A DNA stretch of 64,000 nucleotides from Mucilaginibacter sp. 44-25 (GCA_001898335.1 MKTS01000003.1:434001-498000), one strand, 5' to 3'. Shown: positions 42,532-52,757, numbered from the stretch's first letter. Program-made: numbers and translations. The notes: generated by a model from the sequence alone, not told the origin.

Positions 42532-43824
42532 ATGTTTGGCACTGTGAACCAGCAAGCTGCACCCGCTAACCCGGTTGGCCGTATACTTACCGCCAGCCTT
42601 ATTGGCACCACTATAGAGTTTTTTGATTTTTACATTTACGCCACCGCCGCGGTGCTGGTGTTCCCTAAATTGTTTTTTTCGAGCTCTGATCCGGCATCGG
42701 CCACGCTGGAATCACTGGCTACGTTCGCGCTGGCGTTCCTGGCCCGGCCGCTGGGGGCCGCTATATTTGGCCACTTTGGCGACAGGAAGGGGCGCAAAGC
42801 CACACTTGTGGCCGCTTTAATGACCATGGGGCCATCAACCGTGGCCATAGGGCTTTTGCCCGGCTATCATACCATCGGCATATGGGCACCGGTATTGCTG
42901 GCGCTGTTCCGCTTTGGGCAGGGACTTGGCCTCGGCGGCGAGTGGGGCGGCGCCGTATTACTGGCCACAGAGAACGCGCCGGCACATAAAAAAGCCTGGT
43001 ATGGCATGTTCCCGCAGTTGGGCGCGCCGATAGGTTTCCTGCTATCAACCGGTACCTTTTTTATATTGAGTAAAGTAATGAGCGAGGCTGCCTTTATCAG
43101 CTATGGCTGGCGTTTCCCGTTCATTGCCAGCGCCCTTTTGGTATGGCTGGGGCTTTATGTGCGCCTTAAAATTGCCGAAACGCCCGAGTTTGTGAAGGTG
43201 ATAGACAACAACGAGCGCTCCAATGTGCCCTTCGCCGATGTGTTTACCAAGCATACCAAAGCCATTATATTAGGGACGATAGTGACCATCACCACGTTCT
43301 TGCTGTTCTACCTCATGACGGTGTTTACACTCAGTTGGGGAACGTCGGCGCTTAAGTATACCAAAAGCTCATTTCTTATCCTGCAAATGATCTCTATGCT
43401 GGCCTTCGCCTTGGGAATACCACTTTCCGCAAAACTGGCTGATAAATATGGGCAAAGCCGTATGCTAATGGCTTCCATTTTGCTGATAGCCGTTTTCGGT
43501 TTAACCTTCGCCGCTTTTTTTACCTCAGGTGGGGTGGTTACCACAGGGTTGTTCCTGTCGACCGGGATGTTTTTAATGGGGATCAATTACGGCCCTATCG
43601 GCACGGCGCTGGCCGGGATATTTCCGCCCGCGGTGCGCTACACCGGCGCTTCGCTGGCCTTCACGCTCGCGGGCATATTTGGCGCTTCGCTTACGCCATA
43701 CCTGGCCACCATGCTGGCCACCCATTACGGGCTGGCGTATGTGGGTTATTATTTAACAGCAGCCGCCATAGCCTCACTTTTGGCCTTGCTGGGGTCGCGT
43801 AAAATGATGTCGGGGAAATTATAA
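42532..43824 (+). CDS. MHS family MFS transporter
   Basis: Inner-membrane transporter of 430 residues with about 12 hydrophobic segments, of the metabolite:H+ symporter subfamily (ProP, KgtP and ShiA relatives). Marks are the N-terminal TIEFFDFYIYATAAVLVFPK, the loop GHFGDRKGRKATL after helix 2 and RFGQGLGLGGEWGGAVLLA. The ligand could be an organic acid, shikimate or an osmolyte; sequence alone does not decide. The ATG is 83 bp from the divergent AlkD-like start, and a -7-like CAAGTTTG lies at 42504-42511. Convergent with murF. Confidence 0.93.
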   Translation: MFGTVNQQAAPANPVGRILTASLIGTTIEFFDFYIYATAAVLVFPKLFFSSSDPASATLESLATFALAFLARPLGAAIFGHFGDRKGRKATLVAALMTMGPSTVAIGLLPGYHTIGIWAPVLLALFRFGQGLGLGGEWGGAVLLATENAPAHKKAWYGMFPQLGAPIGFLLSTGTFFILSKVMSEAAFISYGWRFPFIASALLVWLGLYVRLKIAETPEFVKVIDNNERSNVPFADVFTKHTKAIILGTIVTITTFLLFYLMTVFTLSWGTSALKYTKSSFLILQMISMLAFALGIPLSAKLADKYGQSRMLMASILLIAVFGLTFAAFFTSGGVVTTGLFLSTGMFLMGINYGPIGTALAGIFPPAVRYTGASLAFTLAGIFGASLTPYLATMLATHYGLAYVGYYLTAAAIASLLALLGSRKMMSGKL

Positions 43825-43830
43825 TTATTT

Positions 43831-45162
43831 TTAAAGCAATTGCGCCAGCCGCTCCAGCGCCATACCTCTTGATCCTTTAATTAATATAGTGGCATTAATA
43901 AATGAACTTTGTTGTATAGCAGCAATAGCATCTTCGGCGGTTAGGTAAAACGTGGCGCCGGTTTTTTCGTCGTCTTGTACAGCATCCTGCTGGCTGTAAA
44001 AATCCTTACCAATAAATATCCGCTGGTCAACGCTGGCATCCATCGCTTTTTTAATTACCGCGTGATGTTCTGCCGCCGATTCATCGCCCATTTCAAACAT
44101 ATCGCCCAGGATCATGATCTTGTTAGCGGCTTTCAGTTTATCCATGTTATCAATGGCCACAAACATACTGCTGGGGTTGGCATTATAAAAATCGCAGATG
44201 AGCGTGTTATGCGCTGTTCTCATGATCTGCGAGCGGTTGTTTTTAGGCTGATAACCTTCTATACCCGCGTTGATCTCATCAGAATCAAGCCCGAAGAAAG
44301 AACCGATACAAGCGGCCGCCAGTATATTATCAAGATTATATGAGCCGGTCAGTTGTGTTTTTACGTTGTATGACGAGCTGTTGCGGTTATGCCATTTGAG
44401 GCTCAATAACGGGCCATTGTCAATGGCTTTGCCGCTAACCAGGTTGTCGGGGTTGGCGTTTTTACCGTAATAGACCACATTATGCAGGTTCCTGTTGCGC
44501 TGCATTTCCATTAATACCTTGTCATCGCTGTTGATGAAAGCTATACGGCCTGTCCCGTCATGCAGGAAATCGTACAGTTCGCCCTTGCCCTTTTTTACCC
44601 CTTCAACACCGCCAAAGCCTTCCAGGTGCGCCTTGCCCACATTGGTAATAAGGCCGTGCGAAGGCTGTGCGATACTGCAAAGCAACGCTATTTCCTTTTG
44701 GTGATTAGCGCCCATTTCAATAACCGCCATCTGGTGCGATGCTTTGATGCTCAGGATGGTTAAAGGCACTCCTATATGATTATTAAGGTTCCCCTGTGTG
44801 GCCAGGGTGTTAAAACGCTGTGATAATACCGCGTTGATGAGCTCTTTGGTGGTAGTTTTGCCGTTGGTACCGGTAAGGCCTATTACAGGAATGTTCAATT
44901 GCCTGCGGTGATGCCTTGCCAGGTCTTGCAATGCACTCAGCACATCTTCTACCAGCAGAAATTTATCGCCTTTGGCAAATTCGGGGTTATCGATAACCGC
45001 GTAAGCCGCGCCGGCCTCTATGGCTTTTTCGGCAAAGGTGTTGGCATCAAACTTTTCTCCCTTTAGAGCAAAAAATAGGCTGCCGGGGGTAATATTCCGT
45101 GTATCGGTACTGATAACCGGGTGCTGCAGGTATAACTGGTAAATTTCTTCGGTAGTGATCAT
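43831..45162 (-). CDS. murF: UDP-N-acetylmuramoyl-tripeptide--D-alanyl-D-alanine ligase
   Basis: Cytoplasmic Mur ligase that adds D-Ala-D-Ala to the UDP-MurNAc-tripeptide, the last soluble step of peptidoglycan precursor synthesis. Visible: N-terminal DTRNITPGSLFFALKGEKFD, ATP P-loop GLTGTNGKTTTKELI, central EMGANHQKEI and C-terminal ILGDMFEMGDESAAEHHAV. Start at 45162 (443 aa); an in-frame start at 45228 would extend into recQ. It follows recQ by 32 bp, so the two are likely co-transcribed although functionally unrelated. Confidence 0.97.
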   Translation of the reverse strand: MITTEEIYQLYLQHPVISTDTRNITPGSLFFALKGEKFDANTFAEKAIEAGAAYAVIDNPEFAKGDKFLLVEDVLSALQDLARHHRRQLNIPVIGLTGTNGKTTTKELINAVLSQRFNTLATQGNLNNHIGVPLTILSIKASHQMAVIEMGANHQKEIALLCSIAQPSHGLITNVGKAHLEGFGGVEGVKKGKGELYDFLHDGTGRIAFINSDDKVLMEMQRNRNLHNVVYYGKNANPDNLVSGKAIDNGPLLSLKWHNRNSSSYNVKTQLTGSYNLDNILAAACIGSFFGLDSDEINAGIEGYQPKNNRSQIMRTAHNTLICDFYNANPSSMFVAIDNMDKLKAANKIMILGDMFEMGDESAAEHHAVIKKAMDASVDQRIFIGKDFYSQQDAVQDDEKTGATFYLTAEDAIAAIQQSSFINATILIKGSRGMALERLAQLL

Positions 45163-45194
45163 GGTATACGAATATATAAAACGGCTTTGAGCTT

Positions 45195-47345
45195 TTATGT
45201 GTTTGCGTTTTGCATAAAATTTATCCACGCGACAACAGCTTTTATCTCGCCATAGCTGTAAACTTCGCCCAAAACTTCCTTGAGTGGAGCCAGGCGTTCG
45301 GCACCATAGCTTTCTATGGCGTTTTGTATAGCGGGTATTTTATCGGCAGAAACAAATGTGCTTACATCCAGTTCGCCGGTTTGGATAAACGCCGTCAAAT
45401 GGCCTTCGATGGTAACAGGCGATAACCCGCGTTCATGGGCGATCTCGGCTACAGACAAGCCTTGTCGGAATAGCTCCAGACTGGCTTTATTGGTGTCAGA
45501 GGTTTTGGCCCTTTTAGGCTTCCGCTCGCGCCTGGCTGACTTCGATTTTATGCGGGACTCTAAACCTTTAGCCTTGCTGTAATTAACAATGATCTCCAAA
45601 AACTCACGACCGTAACGCGCCAGTTTTACATCGCCAAAACCGGATATGAGCCTTAACTCATCCATTTTTTGTGGCAGGTAGATAGCCATTTCCTGCAGGG
45701 TGGCGTCTGATAATATAATGTAAGCCGGAAGGTTCTCGCTAATAGCAAAGTCATGGCGGCGCTGGCGTAAGATGTTAAGCAATTCCACTTCGTAAGCAGG
45801 CGTTTCCTGTTCCTGCTCTTCCATTACATGGTGTGCTATCAGTTCAACTTTTTGTTCACCTTTGAGGACCGCCTCACTTTTTAGGGTAAGTTTAAGGGTT
45901 GGATAACCGTTTTCATCCATCTGTTGCAGAAAACCCTGCGCGGTAAGCTCGCGCAGGTAGCGCTGCCAGTCGGCTTTGCTGATATCGGCACCCGCACCAT
46001 AGGTTTTAAGCGCTTTATGGTCGGCCCAGATCTTTTCACTTTTTGACCCGCGGAGGAAATCAACCACGTAATTAGCGCCAAAGCGTTCCTTTAAACGCGC
46101 CACTGCCGACAGTGCTTTTTGGGCGATAAGCGTGCCATCAAAGCGGGTAAACTCGCTTAAACAAAAATCGCATGAGCCGCAATGGTCAGGAAACTCCTCG
46201 TCGAAATAGTTCATGAGGTATTGGCGGCGGCAGGTATGCAGCTGGCAATAATTCACCATATCGTCAAGCTTTTTAAGCATGATGGCGCTTTGCTCGGCAT
46301 TGTTCTCTACCATAGCAAAGCCGCGCAGCTTAACAGCATCGCCGGGCGAGTACAGCAACATGGCATCAGATGGCAAACCGTCGCGCCCGGCACGGCCGGT
46401 TTCCTGGTAGTAGCCCTCTATGTTTTTGGGCAGGTCCATGTGTACCACATAACGCACGTTTGATTTATTGATGCCCATCCCAAAGGCGATGGTGGCTACT
46501 ATGATCTTTATATCATCGCGCAAAAAAGCCTCCTGGTTTTGGGCTTTAACCTCATTACTTAAACCGGCATGATAAGCTTCAACAGCATAGCCTTCTTCTT
46601 TCAGGTCGGCAGCTAAAGCTTCGGTTGATTTGCGTGACAGGCAATAAATAATGCCCGATTGGTCCTTACGTTGCTCCAGGAAATCCAGTAATTGATCTAA
46701 ACCTTTGCGCCTCGGCACTACCCGATAGGTGATGTTAGCCCGGTTAAAAGAGGAAACAAAAACCGAGGGTTGTTGCAGGTTCAGCTTTTCTAAAATGTCT
46801 TTTTGAGTAAGTTTGTCGGCTGTTGCGGTCAAGGCGATCACCGGCACGCCCGGGAACTCCCTTTTTAAACCGGCAAGCATCAGGTACTCGGGCCTGAAAT
46901 CGTGCCCCCATTGCGAGATACAATGCGCCTCATCAATTGCAAACTGCACTACAGGCAATGTTTTCAGGAAGGTCATCATCCGGTAATCCGGCGCGAATAA
47001 ACGTTCGGGCGCTATATAGAGCAGGCGCAGCTGATTATTCTGTAGCTGAATGGCAATGTCCTTTTGCTCTTCGGCAGATTGGCTGGAGTTGAGATAGGCA
47101 GCCGGTATGCCGCTCAGGTTAAGGCTATCTACCTGGTCCTTCATCAGCGCTATCAATGGCGATATCACTATGGTTAAGCCATTCAGCAAAACCGCAGGCA
47201 ACTGGTAGCATATCGATTTACCGCCGCCGGTGGGCATCAGCACCATTACATCCTGCTTGTTTAAAACAGTATTAATAATAGCTTCCTGCGAGTGCCGGAA
47301 CTCCGAATAACCAAAATACTTTTGAAGGGCTTGCAAGGGTGTCAT
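45195..47345 (-). CDS. recQ: ATP-dependent DNA helicase RecQ
   Basis: 3'-5' superfamily-2 DNA helicase in recombination repair, 716 aa from ATG 47345. Helicase motifs are clear: SQEAIINTVL, Walker A MPTGGGKSICYQLP, DEAH box FAIDEAHCISQWGHDFRPEY, TATAD, and motif VI QETGRAGRDG. The RQC zinc site has four Cys (CRRQYLMNYF and CGSCDFC). An HRDC domain (LSDATLQEMAIYLP, ISGFGDVKLARYG) and a C-terminal winged-helix HTH_40-like segment (LSVAEIAHERGLSPVTIEGH) follow. A -7-like CACCTTTG lies 8 nt before the start (minus strand, 47353-47360). The upstream in-frame start at 47396 is less likely. Confidence 0.97.
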   Translation of the reverse strand: MTPLQALQKYFGYSEFRHSQEAIINTVLNKQDVMVLMPTGGGKSICYQLPAVLLNGLTIVISPLIALMKDQVDSLNLSGIPAAYLNSSQSAEEQKDIAIQLQNNQLRLLYIAPERLFAPDYRMMTFLKTLPVVQFAIDEAHCISQWGHDFRPEYLMLAGLKREFPGVPVIALTATADKLTQKDILEKLNLQQPSVFVSSFNRANITYRVVPRRKGLDQLLDFLEQRKDQSGIIYCLSRKSTEALAADLKEEGYAVEAYHAGLSNEVKAQNQEAFLRDDIKIIVATIAFGMGINKSNVRYVVHMDLPKNIEGYYQETGRAGRDGLPSDAMLLYSPGDAVKLRGFAMVENNAEQSAIMLKKLDDMVNYCQLHTCRRQYLMNYFDEEFPDHCGSCDFCLSEFTRFDGTLIAQKALSAVARLKERFGANYVVDFLRGSKSEKIWADHKALKTYGAGADISKADWQRYLRELTAQGFLQQMDENGYPTLKLTLKSEAVLKGEQKVELIAHHVMEEQEQETPAYEVELLNILRQRRHDFAISENLPAYIILSDATLQEMAIYLPQKMDELRLISGFGDVKLARYGREFLEIIVNYSKAKGLESRIKSKSARRERKPKRAKTSDTNKASLELFRQGLSVAEIAHERGLSPVTIEGHLTAFIQTGELDVSTFVSADKIPAIQNAIESYGAERLAPLKEVLGEVYSYGEIKAVVAWINFMQNANT

Positions 47346-47438
47346 CACGATGGCAAAGGTGCAGATTTGAAATTGCAGCCCCATGTGTGTCAGCAAAAAA
47401 ATATCCTTAGATTAGCTTTATTGATGCAACCACCGCAC

Positions 47439-49940
47439 ATGATAAAAAAACTACTTACCACTTTTATAGCTTCCTTTTGCATTACGGCAACATTCGCGCA
47501 ACAATTGCAAACCCCCGAACAGTTTCTTGGGTACAAACTGGGCGAACATTTTACACCGCATTACCGCGTTGTTGAGTACTTTAAGTATGTGGCATCCGCA
47601 GCTAAAAATATTAAACTGCAACAATTTGGTACCACCAATGAAGGCCGCCCGCAAATAGCGGCATTTATTGCGTCGGCAGATAATATTAGCCGGCTGGATG
47701 AGATAAGGCATAATAACCTGCGACTGGCCGGTATAGAAAGCGGAACCGCATCTGCAAACGCACCGGCAATAACTTATTTAAGTTATAATGTTCATGGTAA
47801 CGAGCCTGCTTCAAGCGAGGCGGCCATGTGGGTACTTTACGACTTGGTTAACCCTAACAATACCAAGGTGCAGGCCGAGTTGAGGAATATGGTGGTGATC
47901 ATTGACCCGTGCCTGAACCCGGACGGTCGCGAACGATATGTTAATTTTTATAATTCGGTTGTTGGTGCCGCGCCAAATGCCAACCCCACGGCGCGAGAGC
48001 ACCTGGAGCCTTGGCCGGGTGGCAGGGTAAACCATTACTATTTTGACCTTAACCGCGATTGGGCATGGCAGGCACAGAAAGAAACGCAGGCCAGGGTAGC
48101 CTTATACAATCAATGGCTGCCGCAGATACATGTTGATTTTCATGAGCAGGGTTACAATAACCCTTATTATTTTGCCCCAGCCGCCGAGCCTTACCACAAG
48201 GACATTACCCAATGGCAGCGCGATTTCCAGGTGACCATTGGAAAGAACAACGCCAAACATTTTGATGCCAATGGCTGGATGTATTTTACCAAACAAGAGT
48301 TTGATTTACTATACCCTTCTTATGGCGATACCTATCCGCTTTACAATGGCTCCATCGGCATGACCTATGAGCAGGGTGGCATAGGCGCGGGCCTGGCCGT
48401 GGTTACCGCCACCGGCGATACACTTACACTTGCGCAACGTATAGCGCACCACCATGAAACCAGCATGGCTACCATTGAGGTGGTTGCCGCAAACAGCCAG
48501 CGTGTGGTAAGCGAGTTTAAAAAGTTTTATGACAACAGCCGCCAAAACCCGCCCGGGCAGTTTAAAACCTATGTGATAAAGAACGATAACAACGAAAAAG
48601 TTGAGCAATTAGCCAAACTGCTCAACCGCAACGGCATAAAATTTGGCTATGGCCTGGCCAACAAATCGGTAACGGGGTATAATTATTTTAGCGGCGCGGA
48701 TGAGCGTTACACGGTTGGTACTAATGACCTGGTGGTGAATGCTTATCAACCCAAATCGGTACTGCTTCATGTTTTGCTGGAACCGAAAACTTTTATCCCC
48801 GATTCGGCAACGTATGATATAACCGCCTGGTCGTTACCTTATGCTTATGGTTTAAAAGCTTATGGTTTAAAGGAATCGTACCAGCCGGCTAATGCCAGCT
48901 GGAGCGTGGTAAAGCCAGCGGCATTGAGTAACACCAAAGCTTACGCGTATGTATCTGCCTGGCAATCCATTGCAGATGTAAGGTTTCTTTCTGCTTTACT
49001 AAAACAGGGCGTTAAGGTGCGGTATTCCCAGGAACCTTTTGAGGCGGGCGGCAAAAAGTTTACGGCAGGATCTTTATTAATTACGCGCGCCGGGAATGAC
49101 CGACCCGACTTTGACCGGATGATCACGCAGATCGCTGCTGATCTGGGCCATGAGCTCACGCCGCTTTCAACCGGGTTTGTAGATAAAGGATCAGATATCG
49201 GCTCGTTCGATATCCGGTATATCAAGAAGCCGCGTATAGCACTGGTATCAGGTGATGGCATCAACGCGGAGGCCATGGGCGAGGTTTGGCATTTTATGGA
49301 GCAGCAGATCGGTTACCCGGTTACGCTCATCAGGTACCAGGACCTTAACCGCTTAAAGCTTGCTGATTATGACGTTATTGTTTTGCCCGATGGCCGCTAT
49401 AATGACCTGGCAACGGATAACCTGCAAAAGTGGGTAAGCGACGGCGGTAAACTCATCGCTATGGAAAATGCCGTGGCATCGTTGGTGGATAAAAAAGGGT
49501 TTGATATTAAGGCCAAAGAAGATAAGAAAAGCGATAAGCCGGATGCTAAAGCGAAACCGCAAAAACGTATTTATGCTGATCGCAATCGCGACGCATTACG
49601 TTCAAGTATCCCGGGTGCCATATTTAAGGTAAATATGGATAACACCCACCCACTGGGCTATGGTTTCCCTAAATATTACTATACCCTAAAACTCAGCGAG
49701 GATATTTATGAACCGCTTGGCGAAGATGACTGGAGCGTAGGCACCATTGATAATAAAGCTTATGTAGCGGGCTTCGCGGGTTTTCTTACTAAACAGAAAT
49801 TAACCAGTGGCATGCTCATGGGCGTGCAGGGCCTTGGCCGGGGCTCGGTAGTTTACCTGGCCGACGATCCGCTGTTTCGTAGCTTCTGGGAAAACGGTAA
49901 GCTGTTGTTCAGCAACGCGCTGTTTATGGTCGGGCAGTAA
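47439..49940 (+). CDS. large secreted M14 zinc carboxypeptidase
   Basis: Exported metallopeptidase, 833 aa from ATG 47439; an in-frame start at 47292 would overlap the divergent recQ start. Signal: KKLLTTFIASFCITATFAQ. The M14 catalytic domain shows the zinc pair HGNEP (H119, E122), substrate-binding NPDGRERY, a later His pair in QIHVDFHEQGYN, and a Glu-containing MTYEQGGIG. After ~450 residues comes a second half (ALVSGDGINAEAMGEVWHF, then YDVIVLPDGRYND) resembling a class-I glutamine-amidotransferase-like flavodoxin fold, common in large Bacteroidota M14 proteins. It probably trims peptides in the periplasm or on the cell surface. Ends at a GC-rich inverted-repeat element. Confidence 0.9.
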   Translation: MIKKLLTTFIASFCITATFAQQLQTPEQFLGYKLGEHFTPHYRVVEYFKYVASAAKNIKLQQFGTTNEGRPQIAAFIASADNISRLDEIRHNNLRLAGIESGTASANAPAITYLSYNVHGNEPASSEAAMWVLYDLVNPNNTKVQAELRNMVVIIDPCLNPDGRERYVNFYNSVVGAAPNANPTAREHLEPWPGGRVNHYYFDLNRDWAWQAQKETQARVALYNQWLPQIHVDFHEQGYNNPYYFAPAAEPYHKDITQWQRDFQVTIGKNNAKHFDANGWMYFTKQEFDLLYPSYGDTYPLYNGSIGMTYEQGGIGAGLAVVTATGDTLTLAQRIAHHHETSMATIEVVAANSQRVVSEFKKFYDNSRQNPPGQFKTYVIKNDNNEKVEQLAKLLNRNGIKFGYGLANKSVTGYNYFSGADERYTVGTNDLVVNAYQPKSVLLHVLLEPKTFIPDSATYDITAWSLPYAYGLKAYGLKESYQPANASWSVVKPAALSNTKAYAYVSAWQSIADVRFLSALLKQGVKVRYSQEPFEAGGKKFTAGSLLITRAGNDRPDFDRMITQIAADLGHELTPLSTGFVDKGSDIGSFDIRYIKKPRIALVSGDGINAEAMGEVWHFMEQQIGYPVTLIRYQDLNRLKLADYDVIVLPDGRYNDLATDNLQKWVSDGGKLIAMENAVASLVDKKGFDIKAKEDKKSDKPDAKAKPQKRIYADRNRDALRSSIPGAIFKVNMDNTHPLGYGFPKYYYTLKLSEDIYEPLGEDDWSVGTIDNKAYVAGFAGFLTKQKLTSGMLMGVQGLGRGSVVYLADDPLFRSFWENGKLLFSNALFMVGQ

Positions 49941-50076
49941 CCCCCCAGCCCCCTGAAGGGGGAGCTTTTGAAAAGCATAATGCCCGTTCATGTTTTTATG
50001 AACGGGCATTACATTAATGTTTAATATCTAATGGTAAAGAAATAATTCTACTCCCCCTTCAGGGGGCTGGGGGGTT
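49939..50076. repeat. 138-bp element with perfect 26-bp inverted ends
   Basis: The left end (49939-49964) is the exact reverse complement of the right end (50051-50076). Each end contains the palindromic core CCCCCTGAAGGGGG. The ends reach into the stop codons of the two convergent genes on both sides. The inside holds a 13-bp terminator hairpin. A related core copy lies at ~31172-31189 after trmD. Confidence 0.85.
49979..50010. terminator. terminator hairpin inside the inverted-repeat element
   Basis: 13-nt perfect arms (49979-49991, 49998-50010), 6-nt loop GTTTTT; lies between the convergent M14 peptidase and TonB receptor genes. Confidence 0.75.
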
Positions 50077-52540
50077 AATTACCGCTTTTCACCCTGCCTT
50101 TTTCATCGTCAGCGCCGCTTTGGTGCTGGCGTACTTTGATCTTGCTGTTACCAAAGTTGTAGGTAAGCGTTAAGCGCGCCAAACGGGTTTCGTTTTTCTG
50201 GCGAACATCCAGGTTCACGTTTTGATAGTGGCTGCCTACATTATTGCGGCGGGTATCAAATATATCGCTCACGCTGAATTTAATATTTAGTTTTTTCTGC
50301 GCAAAAGAGCGGCTGACACCCGCATCAACAGAATACTGCGGTTTAATATCAAACAAACCATATCTTAAAGAAGACTGGTAATTGCCCGATACCTCTGCCT
50401 TAAGGCCTGCAAACAGGAAGTTTTGCGTTAAGCGTGCCTGGTAAGCAAACTTGCCCGCGTTTAATTGCCCGCCTAATAACGAGTCTGATTTAAACTTTTG
50501 GTAGAAAGCCGTAGCGTTTATGTTACCTGTCCACCATTTGGTAATAGTGAAGGGGCTGTTGATGTTGGCGTTGTAAGAATCCTGCGAGTTTAAATTCAGG
50601 TTGGTTTGGTAGGTGGCCTTAGTAATAGTGTCAGTAAGCACAACCTGTGTGTTTACATCTGTAGTATGGCTGTACCCTAAAGTTAAGTTTATTGTTTTAT
50701 TATAGGTATAGCTTAGCTCAAACGAGTTGGTATACTGCGGCCTCAGGAATGGGTTACCTTGTTCGTAAGTATACTGGTCAAGGTAAAACCTGAAAGGGTT
50801 GAGGTTATCATAATTTGGCCTGTCTATACGGCGGCTGTAGCTAAAACCGATCTCGTTTTTATCTGATAGGGTGTGGTTAATAAATAAGCTCGGGAACAGG
50901 TTAAGGTAATTACGCTTAACCACCTGGTTGTAAGTGACCAGGTTGCCGGTTGATGAGGTATTCTCGGCCCTTAAACCTAATTGTACCGATGTTTTGGCGA
51001 AAGTTTTACCCAAATTAACGTAACCTGCGGCAATCCGCTCATCGTAAATGAAGCGATTGGTGCGGTTGGGGTCGTTAACAAACTGGTGATTATTAACTGT
51101 ACCGGTACTATCCACCTGTGCTTGCAGATCATTATCTGTTTTTACAGAGCTGAATTTTGCACCGGCCTCAAACTTAAGTGTTTTGCTCAGCGGCAAGGTA
51201 TAGTCAACTTTTTGCGTCCATATGGTTATGGTAGAAGGTGTCTGGTTGGCTATAAATAAAGGGCGCCTCTGTGTAGTACCATCCGGGCGGAAAAAGTAAG
51301 TATCATATATCGCATCAGAGTTATTGCGATATTTAGAGTAGTCAGCATCCACGCTTATTTCCTGCCCAAGCGTATCTATCTGGTATTTATCGTTTAGGTT
51401 TGCTGAGAAGCTGCGATAGGTTTGCTTCATGTCAGCAATAGTGGTTTGGTAAGAGTCGGCGGCGGCAGGTGTTACACCCAGTCGGGTAATGCCTGTATTG
51501 TCATTATACTCATTAGTATAATCGCCATTGATCACAAAGCCCAGTGTGTTCTTTTTTGATGTAGCATAGTCGGCCCCGAAGCGATAATTATTATAGTGGA
51601 TATGATTAAGCATATTGGTTTGCTGCTTAAAGTAGGTGCTTTTAGAAGCGCTATCCACACGGCGATCAATTTGAATCATATTCTCGCGGTTAATATCTCC
51701 GCGAGTAAGCGTAGCAAATACATTAAGATTGCCGTTTTTATGGTTAAGCGTAAGGCTGGTGTTGTCGCGGAAGTTTTTGCCATAAGCTCCGTTTACGGTT
51801 AAGCTGCCATTGGTCCCTATCATCTTATTTTTTTTAAGCTTGATATTGATGATACCCGAGTTGCCTGCAGCGTCATATTTGGATGATGGGTTGGTAATGA
51901 GTTCTATAGATTGGATGTTAGAGCCATCGGTAGAGCGCAGGTAAGTAGTTAATTGCTGTGCCGACATGTAAGTAAGCTTGTCGTTTATCATCACGGTTAC
52001 ACCCTGTTTACCTTTAAGGCTGATGTTGTCGTCTTTATCAATGGTAACACCAGGGGCGCGTTCCAATATTTCCAGGGCGTTGTTGCCTGCGGCCAATACA
52101 CTGTTTTCTACATTCATCACCGTGCGGTCGAGTTTGCGCTCGATAAGCGGTTTACTGGCTACTATATTAACACCCTGTAAACTGCGGCTTGCCGATGTCA
52201 TGTTAAGCACAGGCGCGGTAACATTAGTTTGGCCATTAGCTACATCAAAAGCGGTGGTAAATGCCGGCTGGTAGCCAACGCTTGTACCTTTAATAATATA
52301 TTTTCCTTCGGTTATCTTATCAAAAACGTATCGGCCTGCATCGTTGGTTAAAGTGCCTTTTACAACGGTGGAGTCTTTTGCTCTCAATAAGGTTACAGTT
52401 GCATAATCAACCGGTTTGGTTTGGTCGTTAACAAAGGTACCGGTTATAGTGGCACGTGGTGGTGAGGTGGTTTGTGCATTTAAGCGCCCGCCGGCAAAAG
52501 CCAGGGCAGCCATCAGTAATATGCTGGTTAATTGTTTCAT
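50075..52540 (-). CDS. TonB-dependent receptor, outer-membrane beta-barrel family
   Basis: Outer-membrane receptor of 821 residues, not of SusC type. Signal peptide (SILLMAALAFAGGRLNAQ), carboxypeptidase-D-like regulatory domain (ATITGTFVNDQTKPVDYATV), a plug-like region (NALEILERAPGVTIDKDDNI, KQGVTVMINDKLTYMSAQQL) and a beta-barrel of the OMP_b-brl_3 type. Within the barrel, IDRPNYDNLNPFRFYLDQYTYEQGNPFLRPQ is split here as IDRPNYDNLNPFRFY and GNPFLRPQYT. Unusually, ~20 residues (KVRQHQSGADDEKGRVKSGN) follow the last strand, so the protein does not end in an aromatic residue. Ligand unknown. It has no SusD partner and appears monocistronic, with a -7-like box at 52562-52569. Confidence 0.9.
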   Translation of the reverse strand: MKQLTSILLMAALAFAGGRLNAQTTSPPRATITGTFVNDQTKPVDYATVTLLRAKDSTVVKGTLTNDAGRYVFDKITEGKYIIKGTSVGYQPAFTTAFDVANGQTNVTAPVLNMTSASRSLQGVNIVASKPLIERKLDRTVMNVENSVLAAGNNALEILERAPGVTIDKDDNISLKGKQGVTVMINDKLTYMSAQQLTTYLRSTDGSNIQSIELITNPSSKYDAAGNSGIINIKLKKNKMIGTNGSLTVNGAYGKNFRDNTSLTLNHKNGNLNVFATLTRGDINRENMIQIDRRVDSASKSTYFKQQTNMLNHIHYNNYRFGADYATSKKNTLGFVINGDYTNEYNDNTGITRLGVTPAAADSYQTTIADMKQTYRSFSANLNDKYQIDTLGQEISVDADYSKYRNNSDAIYDTYFFRPDGTTQRRPLFIANQTPSTITIWTQKVDYTLPLSKTLKFEAGAKFSSVKTDNDLQAQVDSTGTVNNHQFVNDPNRTNRFIYDERIAAGYVNLGKTFAKTSVQLGLRAENTSSTGNLVTYNQVVKRNYLNLFPSLFINHTLSDKNEIGFSYSRRIDRPNYDNLNPFRFYLDQYTYEQGNPFLRPQYTNSFELSYTYNKTINLTLGYSHTTDVNTQVVLTDTITKATYQTNLNLNSQDSYNANINSPFTITKWWTGNINATAFYQKFKSDSLLGGQLNAGKFAYQARLTQNFLFAGLKAEVSGNYQSSLRYGLFDIKPQYSVDAGVSRSFAQKKLNIKFSVSDIFDTRRNNVGSHYQNVNLDVRQKNETRLARLTLTYNFGNSKIKVRQHQSGADDEKGRVKSGN

Positions 52541-52757
52541 GGTTTAAAAGTTTGGGCAATACAAATCCACGGGACGCTGGCCCCCGATTTTTTTTGCCGG
52601 TAAAAATTAGTGTTTGCGGTTACCCGCTTAGGTTAGATGTTAGTTTAAGCTTTGTAGTTGTTTCCCATATGTTAGATACCCTCGTCGTGTTCGTCCCGGC
52701 TTGCCGGATGTTCTGTTAATAAGATGCAGGTATGGGGGTAAAGGTTACAAGAAAAGT

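Noticed and set aside
42532..43824. Sugar transporter belonging to the starch locus
   Set aside because: The motifs are those of the MHS organic-acid/osmolyte group and the gene is 25 kb away from the starch cluster.
52456..52719. Plus-strand frame over the TonB receptor start
   Set aside because: Antisense to the signal-peptide region of a clear gene and without family features.
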